64,000 nt of DNA from Cannabis sativa (GCF_029168945.1 NC_083603.1:16864001-16928000), one strand, 5' to 3'; counted from the first letter of the stretch, positions 22,172 through 34,679 are shown. Notes: generated by a model not told the origin, from the letters alone. Numbers and translations are program-made.

Positions 22172-24051
22172 TGTTGGAAATTATTTTACCAGGATCTTAG
22201 ATCTACTCACAAGTATGTTTATTAACACCCTGAATATGAACTTTCTAAAACGATGAAATAAACACGTATAAAGTTTAAGAAACCTTACATTGGGTGCAGC
22301 AGAATTAAATGACTCCTTCCGTTCAGATCTCTAACCCTTGTATCCTTTCTGTAGCAGAGTATTATCAAGATCTGAACCTGGATCTCTTTCTCTGAATCCT
22401 TGATGTTGAAACTCCTTTGCTGATGATCTTTCTTCACGATCTTCCTCACTATGATTGAGGTATTGCTTAATGTGTGTGGGCACTACTCTAATCACTAAAG
22501 TAATTTCGAAATATGAAGGAAGAAGAGAGAGAGAGAGAGTGGCGGCCAAGGTAGAGAGAGAAAGGCTCAGGTTTTCTGATTCAGAAGTGTAATTTTCCTA
22601 AAGCCTTCACTACCTATTTATAGCATTCCACTAGGGTTAGGTTCGAATTATTTGGCATTAAAATAATGAAAATATCAGTTTAAAATGCCTATAAAAGTGG
22701 CCGGCCATGGCTTGATGGATTTGGGCCTTGCTTTTTGCAATTTTGCAATTTTAACACTTTTGTATCTGATTTTCTCAAAAATGCCAATTTTCCAATTCAA
22801 CCATTTAAATGCCAATTCTAACTATTTCATAACTATAAATAATTATTAAATAATATTGTCATTTATCATATTTATTAATTGAACCATACAAAGTATCATA
22901 ATTAACAAATATGCCCCTAATAACTCTTTCTTTATAATTTTGCCCTTACTTAGTGAAAATTTCACAAATAGACATAGTTTAATTTGAGAATTATAATTGA
23001 TTAATCAAAACCAATTACATGAGTCTTACAAATAATATTATCTCAACTAGTGCAGGGACCATGGGTCTATATAACCGAGCTTCCAATAAGTAGATTAAGA
23101 ATTTAGCACTAAAATTCACTAACTTATTAATTCTTCGTTGAATCCACGCATAGAACTTAGAATTGCACTCTCTGTATATAGAATGCTCAATATGTTCCAC
23201 CATATAGACGCATCATTAGTTATCCATTGTTATAATCCTAATTTGATCAATGATCCTCTATATGAAATATCTACACTGTAAAGGGATTAGATTACCTAAC
23301 ACCCTACTATGTATTTTATCCTTGAAACACTTGACCCCGTATAAATGATATTTCAGCTTATGTGAAATGAGTACTCCACCATTTATGTTCGTTTGGTTAA
23401 GCTCGAAGGAGATCATCCTTTGCTTACTATTCGCCAGATAGAAGCTATAGATTCCATGTTTATGCTAGCGCTCCCACTCAATTGCACTATCGTGTTCCCA
23501 AAATGTATGTATCACCCTGACCTAAAAGTAGGCTTAACTAACAAATCAAAGAACACGAATAGCCTTTCAAGATTGAGCCTAATCATAACAGGATTAAGAA
23601 CATTTGATCTAGGATCAACTAGGCGATATTGACTTGAATAGATTTTACGGTAAGTTTAATTAAATCTAAGTCAAAGTTCAATATCGGTCCCTTCCGATGC
23701 ATACTCCATGCATCCAACCTGAGCTTTACTTTAACCAATGCTCTGGAAAGAACATAGCATTTCTCCAAATGCAAGTAAACTCTGTTGTAGATTATCATAT
23801 CAGTAAAACCTATGTCTGATAAATCTAGGAAACTTTATTCACATAGTCATGTTTACTTTCCAATGTATTGACGGCACAATAAACAGGATCAAGTATGTGA
23901 AAAGGGTTTTAGATGAATTTATACATTATGTACATATAATCATGAAATAATTCATGTGAACCATGCAACATTAAATGTTATTTCTGATCTATATTAATAA
24001 GTAAATCTGATTATATTGAAATGAGTTTTATTTAGGGCATAAAACCCAACA
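22172..24051 (-). repeat. 3' LTR of minus-strand Copia element
   Basis: 1,880 bp, starting TGTTGGAAA on the plus strand and ending AAACCCAACA. It has a 'B' type U3 end. A TATA box appears as CTATTTATA near 22614. Confidence 0.93.
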
Positions 24052-24700
24052 GTCTTAGGGATTGATTTAGATGGAACAACATTTAAAATGTCGGTTGCCA
24101 TCTGAATTGCATATCCCTAGAAGGACGTAGGTAAAGTTGAAAAACTAAGCGTGGACCTAACCATTTCCAAAAGCGTGCGATTCCGTCTTTCTGCAACTCC
24201 ATTTTGCTGTGAAGTATTAGGGGCGGTTAATTGGGATTCAATTCCAAGTTCAATTAAATGATCTTTGAACTACATATCCATATATTCTCCACCCCTATCA
24301 ATTCGCAAGATCTTTAATGTTTTACCTAATTGGTTTTGAGCCAATGCGTGAAATTCCTGAAACTTTGCGAATGTTTCAGATTTCTTATGCATAAGGTAAA
24401 GATGTCCATATCTAGAGTAATCGTCAATGAAAGTGAAAAAGTACTCATAACCACCTCAGGCTTTGACATTCAAAGGTCCGCAGACATCGGAATGTACTAA
24501 CCCTAGGGGTTGTTTGGCACGCTCTTCCTTTGCAGAGAAAGAACGTTTAGTCATTTTTCCTTCCAGGCAGGACTCGCATACTGGCAATTCACCTAAGACG
24601 ACATTTTTCAATGGACCGTCTTTGGTTAGCCTATTGAGTCTATCAAAGCCTATATGACCTAAACGTAAATGCCATAGATATGTTTCATTATCATCAACGA
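24052..24700 (-). pseudogene. Copia integrase remnant
   Basis: On the minus strand, segments matching the integrase at 14900-15520 follow one another: the zinc finger region (WHLRLGH; CESCLEGKMTKR), HSDVCGPLNVKA, a changed D in the second catalytic block (RIDRGGEY) and VAERRNR. The match stops at the segment equivalent to PSKAVPKTP. Stops interrupt it, including one in the KARGGYEYF region and one at the SFWGYAI tryptophan. It ends exactly where the LTR begins (24051). Confidence 0.85.
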
Positions 24701-25168
24701 TCTTTTGCTTTTGTGGTTTCTAGGTTTAGCTACTTTAAAAAGTTCGTTATGTAAGGCAAATGGTGTTTCTGGTCTAAGAACATAAAGCCCCTGTTCCATG
24801 GATGCAACACAAATCTGAATGTCATTTCGAGAAACGGTAGAATCAGAACTCGAAAAATCTAATTTGTATTGTTGCAATTGTAAGCATGAAACAGAAACCA
24901 AGTTTCTACTGAAATTTGGAATGTATAAGACATTGTCTAATTCCAAAATTCTGTTTTGAAACTTGAGTTTGGCTTTTCCTCTAGCTCTAACCGAAACCAT
25001 TTCGCCATTACCAACTTTAAGTTTCAACTCTCCGGATTTCAAATAATTCCAATTTTCAAGCAATTGCAATATACAACTTACATGGTTTGTAGACCCAGAA
25101 TCAAGAATCCAAATGGATTTATCATTCTCTAACACACATGATTCGAATGGGAAGAGGATTATAGACAC
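24659..25168 (-). pseudogene. Copia protease remnant, gag mostly deleted
   Basis: A 169-codon minus-strand frame with D-S-G-S-T in WILDSGSTNHV, homologous to 14430-14890. Its upstream sequence jumps from the segment equivalent to 13920 straight to that equivalent to about 14420, so capsid and zinc knuckle are deleted. The frame shifts just before WHLRLGH. Confidence 0.88.
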
Positions 25169-28132
25169 TACAACACATCAATAAAACAGAAGTAAGGTTT
25201 TGGTTCAAAATTCATACACAAGTTCAGAAAATAAAAAATAATTACATATGTTATAAAAATACTAAATCTAACATAGTTTATTTTCTAAGGTTTCCAACAT
25301 AATGAAATACAGTATCCTGGTAGGCGAGAGTCAAAGATAACATTAGTTGAATAGAGTTGTCAGCTCATCTAAAATAAAACCATTTTAGCAACCTTTTATT
25401 CTATCAAAATGAGAATCCAACGTTGTCCCGGTAGGCGAGAGTCAAGGTTATTCTCATTTTATGAGCTTCCACCATTGTTTCATGTTTTATGAGTTTATCT
25501 CTAAGTAGTCACCGTAGGGGAGAGTCTAATAGAGACAAAAACTCACAAAACACTTATCAAATGAAATCTTACGGTATTAAAAGTGTTCAACGAATAACCA
25601 TCCATAGGGGGACGAAGTCTAGCGTCTCGAGGTTATATTGAAAAAATTTAACTATTGTAAGACCAACAATGGAGATCGAATATCTTTTGATTAAAAGCTC
25701 ATTATTTTTAAAAATATATGTATTTTGTATAATCATATTATTCGATATTATAATAATGAAAAATTACAAATTAAAGTTGGTTTAAATAAAAAATCAACTT
25801 TAATTAATTTTCAATTATTATTTATTTGAAAAATAAATTCAAATAAATATCGAACAAGTTCCATAATATAATAATAAAAAATAAACTTTAATTAATTTTA
25901 AATTATTAATTAAATTCGAAAAATAAATTCGAATAATAAATGGAACAAATTTGAAAATATCTTGTTTAAGTTGTTTTAGAAGAATCTAAAAAATCAACTT
26001 AAATACCTTTCAAATCAGATTTAATTAAATTAAAATTAAGTTGTAACCACTTAATTTGAAGATATTCCATTTTAAGTTAATATTCAAAAAGATATTAACC
26101 TAAAAAATATCTAAAATATTCCATTTTAAGTTAATATTCGAAAAGATATTAACTTAAAAAATATCTAAAGAATCTTAATAACCAATGCCTAAAATTCCTC
26201 AACTTAATTTTGAAATTTTAAATCCAAAAGATATTCAGATTTAAGTTAATTAGTTGTAGATAACTAAATATCAACTTAAATAGGAATATTTAATGAAAAA
26301 TTTAAATTAAGCTTTAGAAAGAATCTAGATGGTTATAATTCTATATTTAATTAAATACAAGAAAATACATATAGTTTAGCTTAGAATATAAAATTCTTTA
26401 AACTATGGTTATCTTAAATTAATTTCAAAATAAATGAAATTAATTATGTTGCTAATCAATTTTATTAGGTTAAACTAGTGTAAATAACCTAATACAGTCA
26501 TTCAAATCAGGCAAATGGGCCTTCACAATTGGGGTGGTTCATGTGAGGGGGTGCTGGGTTCAGTATGTCGTACCCACTACTATGGCTCCCAACTCTCACA
26601 CAAGTCCCAAAAGAGAGGAATTTAACCTTAAAATGAACAACTGTTATTGATTGAATAAGCCCAAAACTAAATGGGCCTAAATAAAATCTATCAAGAACTA
26701 TGATATTTTATTTAACAACATTGACCTATATGCATCTATAATGAAATTAAACACATAGGCTCACACAGGCACACTTTGGATGGGTCCTATCATGTTGCTA
26801 GGTCATACACAGATGAAAGAAGATTGTAAATATACCTGTTACAAATTATTTACTTGACCAAGGGAGCCATCAGATCATTAGATCTGGCAAAAAGTAACCA
26901 TGGCTATTTGCAATCAAGTAATAATAGGTTTTGAAAGCTTACACACAAGCTAAAACACATACTCCAGGAACAAGGTTAGCTGGATAGTTGGATGTAGGAT
27001 TTATTTAATTTTAAATTAAATAATTAATTAAATAAAAAAAATATTTTCGAAAATCTAAATAAAAAATTTGAAAAATTCGAAATTTAAAAAATAAATTTAA
27101 ATTTAAAATTAAACCTACAATTTTCAAAAATTAGGTTTCAACCAACCTAAATATCATTTCAAAATTTGCTAACTACTTTTAAAATTTAAATGTTATTTTA
27201 TAAATAAAAATTAAATAAAAAATTAAAAGGATAAATGAATATCTTTTTCAGATTTTAAATGTCATTTAAATAAATAAAATAACAAAATTTAAAAGTTAGC
27301 AAAATATCTTACTTCATTTAAAAAATTACATGATTATAGTTATCTTATTTTAAATTTAAATAAGGTCAAATTATTTTAAAAAAAAATTAATTTAAAATAT
27401 TTAAAATCTGACCTTAAATTTAAAAATAAGATAAGATATAATCAATTTTTAAAAATAAGATAGATTATTAAGCAAAAAAGATAGATACTAACTATTTTTA
27501 AATTCAAATTACACTAATGTCTTGAATTAAATTTAAAAAATATTAAATTAATTCATTATGATAATTAGAATTGAATTAGGAATAGTGATAGTATAAATAC
27601 AGAACTACACAAAAAATGGGAAGCTAATTCCATGAAAAGCATGAAAAAACGAAGAAAAACAAAAATTTTGGGAGCTGTACTACATACCGTCCGCCCGCGC
27701 AACCAGGAGTGTTGGCCGAGAAATGTCTGCGGACAGGGGTGATTGCAGCCTTCACGCGCGCGTAGGAGGGACCAGACAGGGATCCGCGCGCGTTGCTCAG
27801 ACAAAATCCTGTCTGACCACGCGTGTGACCGAGATTGTCTTGGTTCTGCGCGCGCGTGTAGGTGCACAGTGACCTTATCTTTTTTCGATTCTTCAAAAAA
27901 TCATAACTAATTCAAATTAAATCGAAATTGAGTTCTGTAAAAAAGTAACTTGCTTAATTTTTTCCATAATATCCAATAAAAATAATTCCAGAAACAAAAT
28001 TTCAATTATTTTTCACGAAAATTCACCAACATCAATCAATCATCAAATAACACTCAATACAACATGATACCATCCAAAACATCAAAAAATCGTTTTAAAG
28101 TCCAAATTTCTTGCAAGTAAATCAATTACCAT
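25169..28132 (-). other. Leader of minus-strand Copia element
   Basis: About 3 kb, mostly AT-rich, no supported gene. On the minus strand it holds two copies of a TGACTCTCGCCTACC-type motif (about 25320-25336 and 25426-25445) matching the duplicated motif of the sister elements, and a CGCG-rich cassette at 27671-27876. Confidence 0.7.
27671..27876. repeat. GC-rich palindromic cassette in Copia leader (minus copy)
   Basis: About 205 bp with repeated CGCGCG stretches, for example the palindrome ACGCGCGCGT (27754-27763). The flanks match the other two Copia leaders, but the block itself does not align with them except in composition and a short TTTCTCGGCCAA segment shared with the 9435 copy. 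Confidence 0.65.
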
Positions 28133-28147
28133 GGCTCTGATACCAGT
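28133..28147 (-). promoter_or_regulatory. Primer-binding site, minus-strand Copia
   Basis: GGCTCTGATACCAGT on the plus strand, i.e. ACTGGTATCAGAGCC on the minus strand, next to the 5' LTR. This is the canonical initiator Met tRNA complement. Confidence 0.85.
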
Positions 28148-30039
28148 TGTTGGAAATTATTTTACCAGGATCTTAGATCTACTCACAAGTATGTTTATTA
28201 ACACCCTAAATATGAACTTTCTAAAACGATGAAATAAACACGTATAAAGTCTAAGAAACCTTACATTGGGTGCAGCAGAATTAAACGACTCCTTCCGTTC
28301 AGATCTCTAACCCTTGTATCCTTTCTGTAGCAGAGTATTATCAAGATCTGAACCTGGATCTCTTTCTCTGAATCCTTGATGCTGAAACTCCTTTGCTGAT
28401 GATCTTTCTTCACAATCTTCCTCACTATGATTGAGGTATTGCTTGATGTGTGTGGGCACTACTCTAATCACTAAAGTAATTTCGAAATATGAAGGAAGAA
28501 GAGAGAGAGAGAGAGTGGCGGCCAAGGTAGAGAGAGAAAGGCTCAGGTTTTCTGATTCAGAAGTGTAATTTTCCTAAAGCCTTCACTACCTATTTATAGC
28601 ATTCCACTAGGGCTAGGTTCGAATTATTTGGCATTAAAATAATGAAAATATCAGTTTAAAATGCCTACAAAAGTGGCCGGCCATGGCTTGATGGATTTGG
28701 GCCTTGCTTTTTGCAATTTTGCAATTTTAACACTTTTGTATCTGATTTTCTCAAAAATACCAATTTTCCAATTCAACCATTTAAATACCAATTCTAACTA
28801 TTTAATAACTATAAAAAAATTATTAAATAATATTGTCATTTATCATATTTATTAATTGAACCATACAAGGTATCATAATTAACAAATATGCCCCTACTAA
28901 CTCTTTCTTTACAATTTCGCCCTTACTTAGGGAAAATTTCACAAATAGACATAGTCTAATTTGAGAATTATAATTGATTAATAAAAACCAATTACATGAG
29001 TCTTACAAAAAATATTATCTCAACGAGTGCGGGGACCATGGCTCTATATAACCGAGCTTCCAATAAGTAGATTAAGAATTTAGCACTAAAATTCACTAAC
29101 TTATTAATTCTTCGTTGAATCCACGCATAGAACTTAGAATTGCACTCTCAGTATATAGAATGCTCTATATGTTCCACCATATAGACGCATCATTAGTTAT
29201 CCATTGTTATAATCCTAATTTGATCAATGATCCTCTATATGAATGATCTACACTGTAAAGGGATTAGATTACCGTAACACCCTACTATGTATTTTATCCT
29301 TAAAACACTTGACCCCGTATAAATGATATTTCAGCTTATGTGAAATGAGTACTCCACCATTTATGTTCGTTTGGTCAAGCTCGAAGGAGATCATCCTTTG
29401 CTTACTATTCGCCAGATAGAAGCTATAGATTCCATGTTTATGCTAGCGCTCCCACTCAATTGCACTACCGTGTTCCCAAAATGTACGTATCACCCTGACC
29501 TAAAAGTAGGCTTAACTAACAAATCAAAGAACACGAATAGCCTTTCAAGATTGAGCCTAATCGTAATAGGATTAAGAACATTTGATCTAGGATCAACTAG
29601 GCGATATTGACTTGAATAGATTTTACGGTAAGTTTAATTAAATCTAAGTCAAAGTTCAATATCGGTCCCTTCCAATGCATTCTCCATGCATCCAACCTGA
29701 GCTTTACTTTAACCAATGTTCTGGAAAGAACATAGCATTTCTCCAAATGCAAGTAAACTCTTGTTGTAGATTATCATATCAGTAAAACCCTGTGTCTGAT
29801 AAATCTAGGAAACTTCATTCACATAGCCATGTTTACTTTCCAATGTGATGACAACACAATAAACAGGATCAAGTATGTGAAAAGGGTTTAAGATGAATTT
29901 ATAAATCAAATAGACAAGCAATTAATAAAGTGAACCAAAACATACACAAATGAATGAAAAATACTTCTGTTTCTTTATTGATGTTGAATAAAATAGATTA
30001 CATTGAAATGAAGTTTTATTTAGGGCATAAAATCTAACA
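28148..30039 (-). repeat. 5' LTR of minus-strand Copia element (mosaic)
   Basis: 1,892 bp, TGTTGGAAA to AATCTAACA on the plus strand. Most of it matches the partner LTR 22172-24051, but about 29904-30039 instead matches the 'A' type U3 end of the element at 9435. The outer tip is mutated (ATCTAACA rather than ACCCAACA). Confidence 0.92.
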
Positions 30040-30204
30040 ATTGAATGCCCCAAAAAAATCTAAACATGCATGTATAACGACAAATAACACATATATAACA
30101 GTATTTTGTTCATCCATCCCATCGCAGCACATATATTGAAGATATTCAAACTCCTCTAATCATTAATAATTAATTTATAAGAGAAGTTACCTCGGATGTT
30201 AGAA

Positions 30205-31947
30205 TTAAGTGTTTAGGCCAAGGAAGGAACATTTGTTATACGTCCCTAACATATCTGCACCCTTCAGTTGGGATTGGGATTTCAGCGTCCTCTTGCAGCA
30301 TTTCCGAAACCAGAATTCGGGCATGTGAATCATCGTAGTCCGTGCAGTGAATAGTGATTTTACCAACATGCTCGTACAAATACGCTCGGGCCACAATGTT
30401 GTCGATGTTCTTAGAGCAGAGATGTACTTGCCGATTAAGGGTCGCATGGTCATCGAAATTGTATAGGGGACCTTGGTCGTTGAGGGAAATAAACTCCTGA
30501 GCATAAGTTTGTGGTTGTCCCTCATCCTCACGAGTGTATGGTTGTGGAACATACGCCTCACCAGCCACCCCTCCTTCTATCTCTTGTTCGGCAGCATTTC
30601 TCTTCTTCTTAAGGGATTGGACTTTGGGTATTAATTTCTCAATCTCCTTCGCTTGCTGAGCCACAACATCAGACACTTCCCTTTTCTTCCTGCCGAACAG
30701 TTTAGATGCCCTGGTCAGGAACCTGCAAATCATAAAATGCAAATTAGCTACGATTTTATTTGTGTAACTAAATAAATAACATTTCAAGTAATAGCATACC
30801 CAGCAGCCCTGACACGTCCAAGATGCTCTGGTGTCCTGAGCGCCTGCGTCAGGATATCGTTTTGGCCCTGGACCTGAATTCGTCCCTGAATAAGCTTCTC
30901 CTTTAATTGAGCCTAATGCACGCATATATTCAAGCAATTAGTATGTGAATTATATACACTCACTCGTTAGTAGAACTCAATTAAGGATTAATATATACTT
31001 ACTATCTTCTCTACAATTTCCTTGTCGTAATCAGTGACAAGTTTTCGACTCTTGATACGAGATTTGATCCACACACGGTGGCGAGGGGGATCTGGAACGT
31101 CGAGATCATTTTTCTACATTATTTTATAACAATTAAATGAGTACCAATTAAATTTTATAGCACATTATTAGAATTTAAGCATTACTTACCATAGCTTCCC
31201 GTACATTCACCATTCCAATCCGACCACTTCGATGTCTGGATTGGATTTTCGAGGAACGTTCATGTTGCACCTTACTCAATTCCTACAATGCTAAAAAAAT
31301 ACATTAGATACATGTACTTATATTTAAGAGTTTATCTTAGTACAAATATAATTAGCGTACCTGAAATTCGGGAGTTAGTCGACTTTCAACAAAAGTGCAC
31401 CAATCGGCATGGTCGATCTCGGGGTGCTTTTCAGAGACTTGTGTCAGTCGTCCCAGATCCTCCTCTTTCACAACGGGCATTATGATGTCTTTTGTCATCC
31501 TATTCTTGAAGTCTTTCATTAACTTCCCAGCTAGGATGAGACAATCATGTTTGAAGGAATCTGGCACAATGAACCCCGTCTAGTTTGAAGGAAAACAAAC
31601 ACGGTTAGAGTGAACATTTGAATTCATAAAAAAACAAATCAAAATTCTAACAAATAACTGCTTACTTGGATATCTGTCCAAACTTTATTTTTCAGAGTAG
31701 GGTTGACTTCTTTCCAATTTTTATACGACAACCCTATCGTCTGACGGCATCTGACTCCTAAAGTTGATACAAGCTTGGCATAACTTTTGTCAGAGTATTA
31801 TCCTTTGTCATTAACCTCGAGGGCCACTCTTTTGCCTTGATCCATTAGCTTGGATATTTCATTCATTTGAGTAGGCCTTCTTGTAGGTATTACTGTTAGA
31901 CACTCTGCCGCTAGGTCTGAATCAGATCCTGAACCTGAGTTGGCCAT
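30205..31947 (-). pseudogene. CACTA gene 5' part: Transposase_24-like protein
   Basis: On the minus strand a start ATG at 31947 opens MANSGSGSDSD. Exon pieces then give LGVRCRQTIGLSYKNW, FKHDCLILAGKLMKDFKNR, and NDILTQALRTPEHLGRVRAA. The last pattern (T-x-E-H-x-GRVR) is diagnostic of plant En/Spm-type Transposase_24 proteins. A GT-AG intron splits it near 30800-30723, and a lysine-rich, coiled-coil-like tail (VVAQQAKEIEKLIPKVQSLK) follows. An in-frame stop after NDKG (about 31800) marks it as broken. The gene continued to the ULP1 region at 22100-20904 before the Copia insertion. Confidence 0.8.
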
Positions 31948-31989
31948 ATCTACACCATTAACAAACAAAATTTGAGAACATTTCAAATA

Positions 31990-33400
31990 TGAACTTTGAC
32001 ATTGATAATCATGCTACTAACACGAACATGTTTTGAGTCAAATATAAAGACCTACTAAGTATAATAAATGTATGGACACATCAATTAGATTATACAAGAC
32101 AAGTTTATATGAATGTGTTATGTCACCTAATTTCTTACAACTAGCGAGTAATAACCTAGTTATTTATATTATGTACTTTTCCTTTAACATTTATGTTTTT
32201 TATAATAAAATTTGATCCAAATTCTATCGAAATTTCAGCAGCATAACGGCTGTAATTGGACGTTCCCAAAAATTCTAAAAGTGCCTAAAGTAACAAACAA
32301 AACAAATATAACAATACAGAACAAAGAAACTAACATAAACAATACAAAATTTATCCACCCATCCGACCGCAGTACATGTATTCGTAGAACCTACTTCACT
32401 ACGGATGAATATTTAAGATATTCAAACTCAACTAAGCATGCATTGATAATTAATTATAATAACAAAAGGTTAGCGGATGGATATACCTATTGCAAATCCG
32501 ATCAACTCCGAAATATGTCGACCCTCAAATATTAGCACATAACCTATAACATAATGCAATATACAACCAAATTAAAATTTTAATTATTAAATTACTTACT
32601 AGTTATTAAACAAAGTAGCAAGTTACTAGTTACTAATTTCTATAGTTAATTTTTTTTTATAAATAACATACACACATATATACATATATAATCAATTATA
32701 TATCACACTACCATTATTTTAAAAACTTTAACTCTAAACTAATTAAATTCCTACTACCTCTCATTCTCATTCATAACAAATATATATATACAATACAAAT
32801 ACACAAAATACACCAATAGTATATACACAATATATATACACACAACATATATATAAACATATATTCAATAATAAAATACAAAATATATACATATAAATTA
32901 TATATCAAGTTAATAAATATTTACCTTATAAAAGCAATCCGGCGATAAATTGCTACAAAAATCCAACCACCTATAGAACACACACAATGTAATATTAATA
33001 AAATAAAAAAAAAATCCTAAAAAATTTACAAAAACGAAATAATACCAATGTACATAAATAAAATGAATAGAAAGCATATTTATACCTTAATGGACGTTGA
33101 GACTCAACGTTTTCTCTGCTAAAATCGGTGGTCGGAGTTATACCACCACCTTTTTTTATAATAGGTTCGGTTTGGTATATAGAGGGGAAAAAACTAAACT
33201 TTTTTACAATATAGGTTTAGGTATAGAAAATAGAAGATTTTAAGACAAAATTGGGTAAAATGGTTAAGAAATGAGGGAGAATGAGGTTGTTTTAGTGGTG
33301 GTTGGCGAGGGTTTTTTTGTGGGTTTGGGCTGCTGTGGGTGGCTGTTCTTCGTGTTCGGCAAGGTGTGAAATGAGGAAGACGATGCCCAAGGGTCTGATA
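31990..33400. other. Non-coding right part of CACTA element
   Basis: AT-rich, with TA/CA microsatellite-like sequence at about 32650-32910. No gene is supported. It probably corresponds to the 5' untranslated and promoter side of the CACTA minus-strand gene, including a copy of the CAAATTCTATCG repeat near 32217. Confidence 0.5.
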
Positions 33401-33729
33401 TATAACCCTATGGCGTTAGTTAGTTTGTATTAACCGACACCATATGTGCCATGTGTCGAATAAAGGCAGCACCTATGGCGTCAGTTAATACACAATAACC
33501 GACGCCATAGGGTTATTAAAAAAACCCTAATTTTTCCCAACCCCCAACTGGCGGCATAGATATATATAATATTATTAAAAATTAAATTTTGTTCTAATTT
33601 GGTTTTACTTTTTAGTTTTAGTATTAATTTTGTTGTTTCAAATTTTTATCTTTTTAGTACTAATTTAGTTTTATTTTTTTTATTTTACTAATGTTTTATT
33701 GATGAGCTTGACCTGCAAGATAAATTCAG

Positions 33730-34074
33730 ATGATATATCTTGAGGATTTTGTCCAACAACACAATGAACCATTCTATTCTGCTTGGAAGAGATTTAAAGA
33801 GCTTGGAGAGAGATGTTATCCCACTTTCTCAAGTGGATGTTTTACATGGCTCTTTTATAATGGACTTAACGATGAAACAAGAAGCTGGGTTGATTATGGA
33901 GCAGAGGCAACTGGAGCGCCTTTATTCATGAGAGGCTATGACGTAATAGATCTATTGAATAATATGGCAGATTTTGATTACGATTGGCATTGGGATCCAT
34001 CACTTCAGGGTTGGAGTCACCAATACCCACCTTATTGCCCAAATTCATCTCAACAAACTGAAAAAGAGGAGTAA
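33730..34074 (+). pseudogene. Gypsy gag fragment
   Basis: The 114-codon frame contains FVQQHNEPFYSAWKRFKEL and a FYNGLNDETRSWVD-like region, followed by DVIDLLNNMADFDYDW. This is the core of the retrotransposon gag domain of Athila/Tat-group gypsy elements. The N-terminal part is cut at the junction to the left and the frame ends without a zinc knuckle. Pieces further on (34087-34317 and 34321-34677) are acidic and low in similarity to anything I recognise; the second ends near a YYGRQPLID segment. Confidence 0.75.
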
Positions 34075-34679
34075 CTATTAGCACTTATGAAATCACTTCC
34101 AGGAGAGATTAATCGCTTAACAGACATGGTGAGATCCTTATGTAATAATTTAGTGGCTCATGATTCCGAATGTAATAACTCCAATAATGAAAGTTATGAG
34201 AGTTATTGCTACAATGAAGAAGGGTCATTAGTTGAATACAAGGAAGATAATGAGCCTACAATTGAAGATCAAGATCCTTGTGAAGAGGAACTCATTGAAT
34301 ATGAAATCACAAGTTAGGGTATGAATAGCCACGTGGAGAGTGAGCAACAAGAAGAAGGTTTGTTAGATGAAAGAGTAGATATTGTGACATTGGAGGATGA
34401 GGAAGCACATGACATCATTGATTCGACTTCATCAATGATATTGACTAATAAACCACCAATGAATCCATATATTTCATCAACACCATATTACATCCTCTGC
34501 GAGCTACGAAAGGCTTCTCCCCAAGCACATCATCCAAAGTCTTATGTTGTTGGTGCTGATTTTGGTTCAAACTCATCACTTGCCAAGCTTGAAGGCAAGT
34601 ACAACAACAATTTTCAAGTTGTCTTGCATGACGCTTATTACGGGCGTCAACCGCTTATTGATGTGGCACTCAGGTAAGT

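Larger units (their letters stand above)
22172..30039 (-). mobile_element. Copia element, minus strand, deleted internally
   Basis: Flanked by the TSD ATTGA (22167-22171 and 30040-30044). Read on the minus strand: 5' LTR 30039-28148, PBS 28147-28133, leader to about 25180, protease and integrase remnants 25168-24052, 3' LTR 24051-22172. Reverse transcriptase, RNase H and the polypurine tract are missing; integrase sequence abuts the 3' LTR directly. Nearly all of gag is gone as well. The two LTRs differ in their outer ~135 bp (see finding). It sits inside the CACTA gene. Confidence 0.92.
20328..33560 (-). mobile_element. CACTA (En/Spm) transposon, right end missing, split by Copia
   Basis: The left end is CACTACTACAAAAA at 20328, the classic CACTA terminus. 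Subterminal repeats of the type TATGGCGTCGGTT / AACCGACGCCATA are clustered at about 20455-20565 and again at about 33410-33510, in both orientations. Between them is a degenerate minus-strand transposase/ULP1 gene. The right terminal repeat (expected ...TGTAGTAGTG) is absent and sequence becomes unrelated after about 33560, so the end is truncated. The Copia element 22172-30039 lies inside it. An intronic phrase near 22115-22171 (CAAATTCTACCGAAATTTTG) recurs near 32217, showing internal repeats. Confidence 0.85.

Noticed and set aside
22331..22549. A 72-residue frame in the transcribed part of the Copia LTR, repeated at 28307
   Set aside because: It starts with TTG, is not kept in A-type LTRs, and begins in a CT-rich untranslated stretch.
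32212..32535. A 107-codon plus-strand frame in the CACTA element
   Set aside because: No recognisable domain; it overlaps non-coding repeats on the strand opposite to the CACTA gene.
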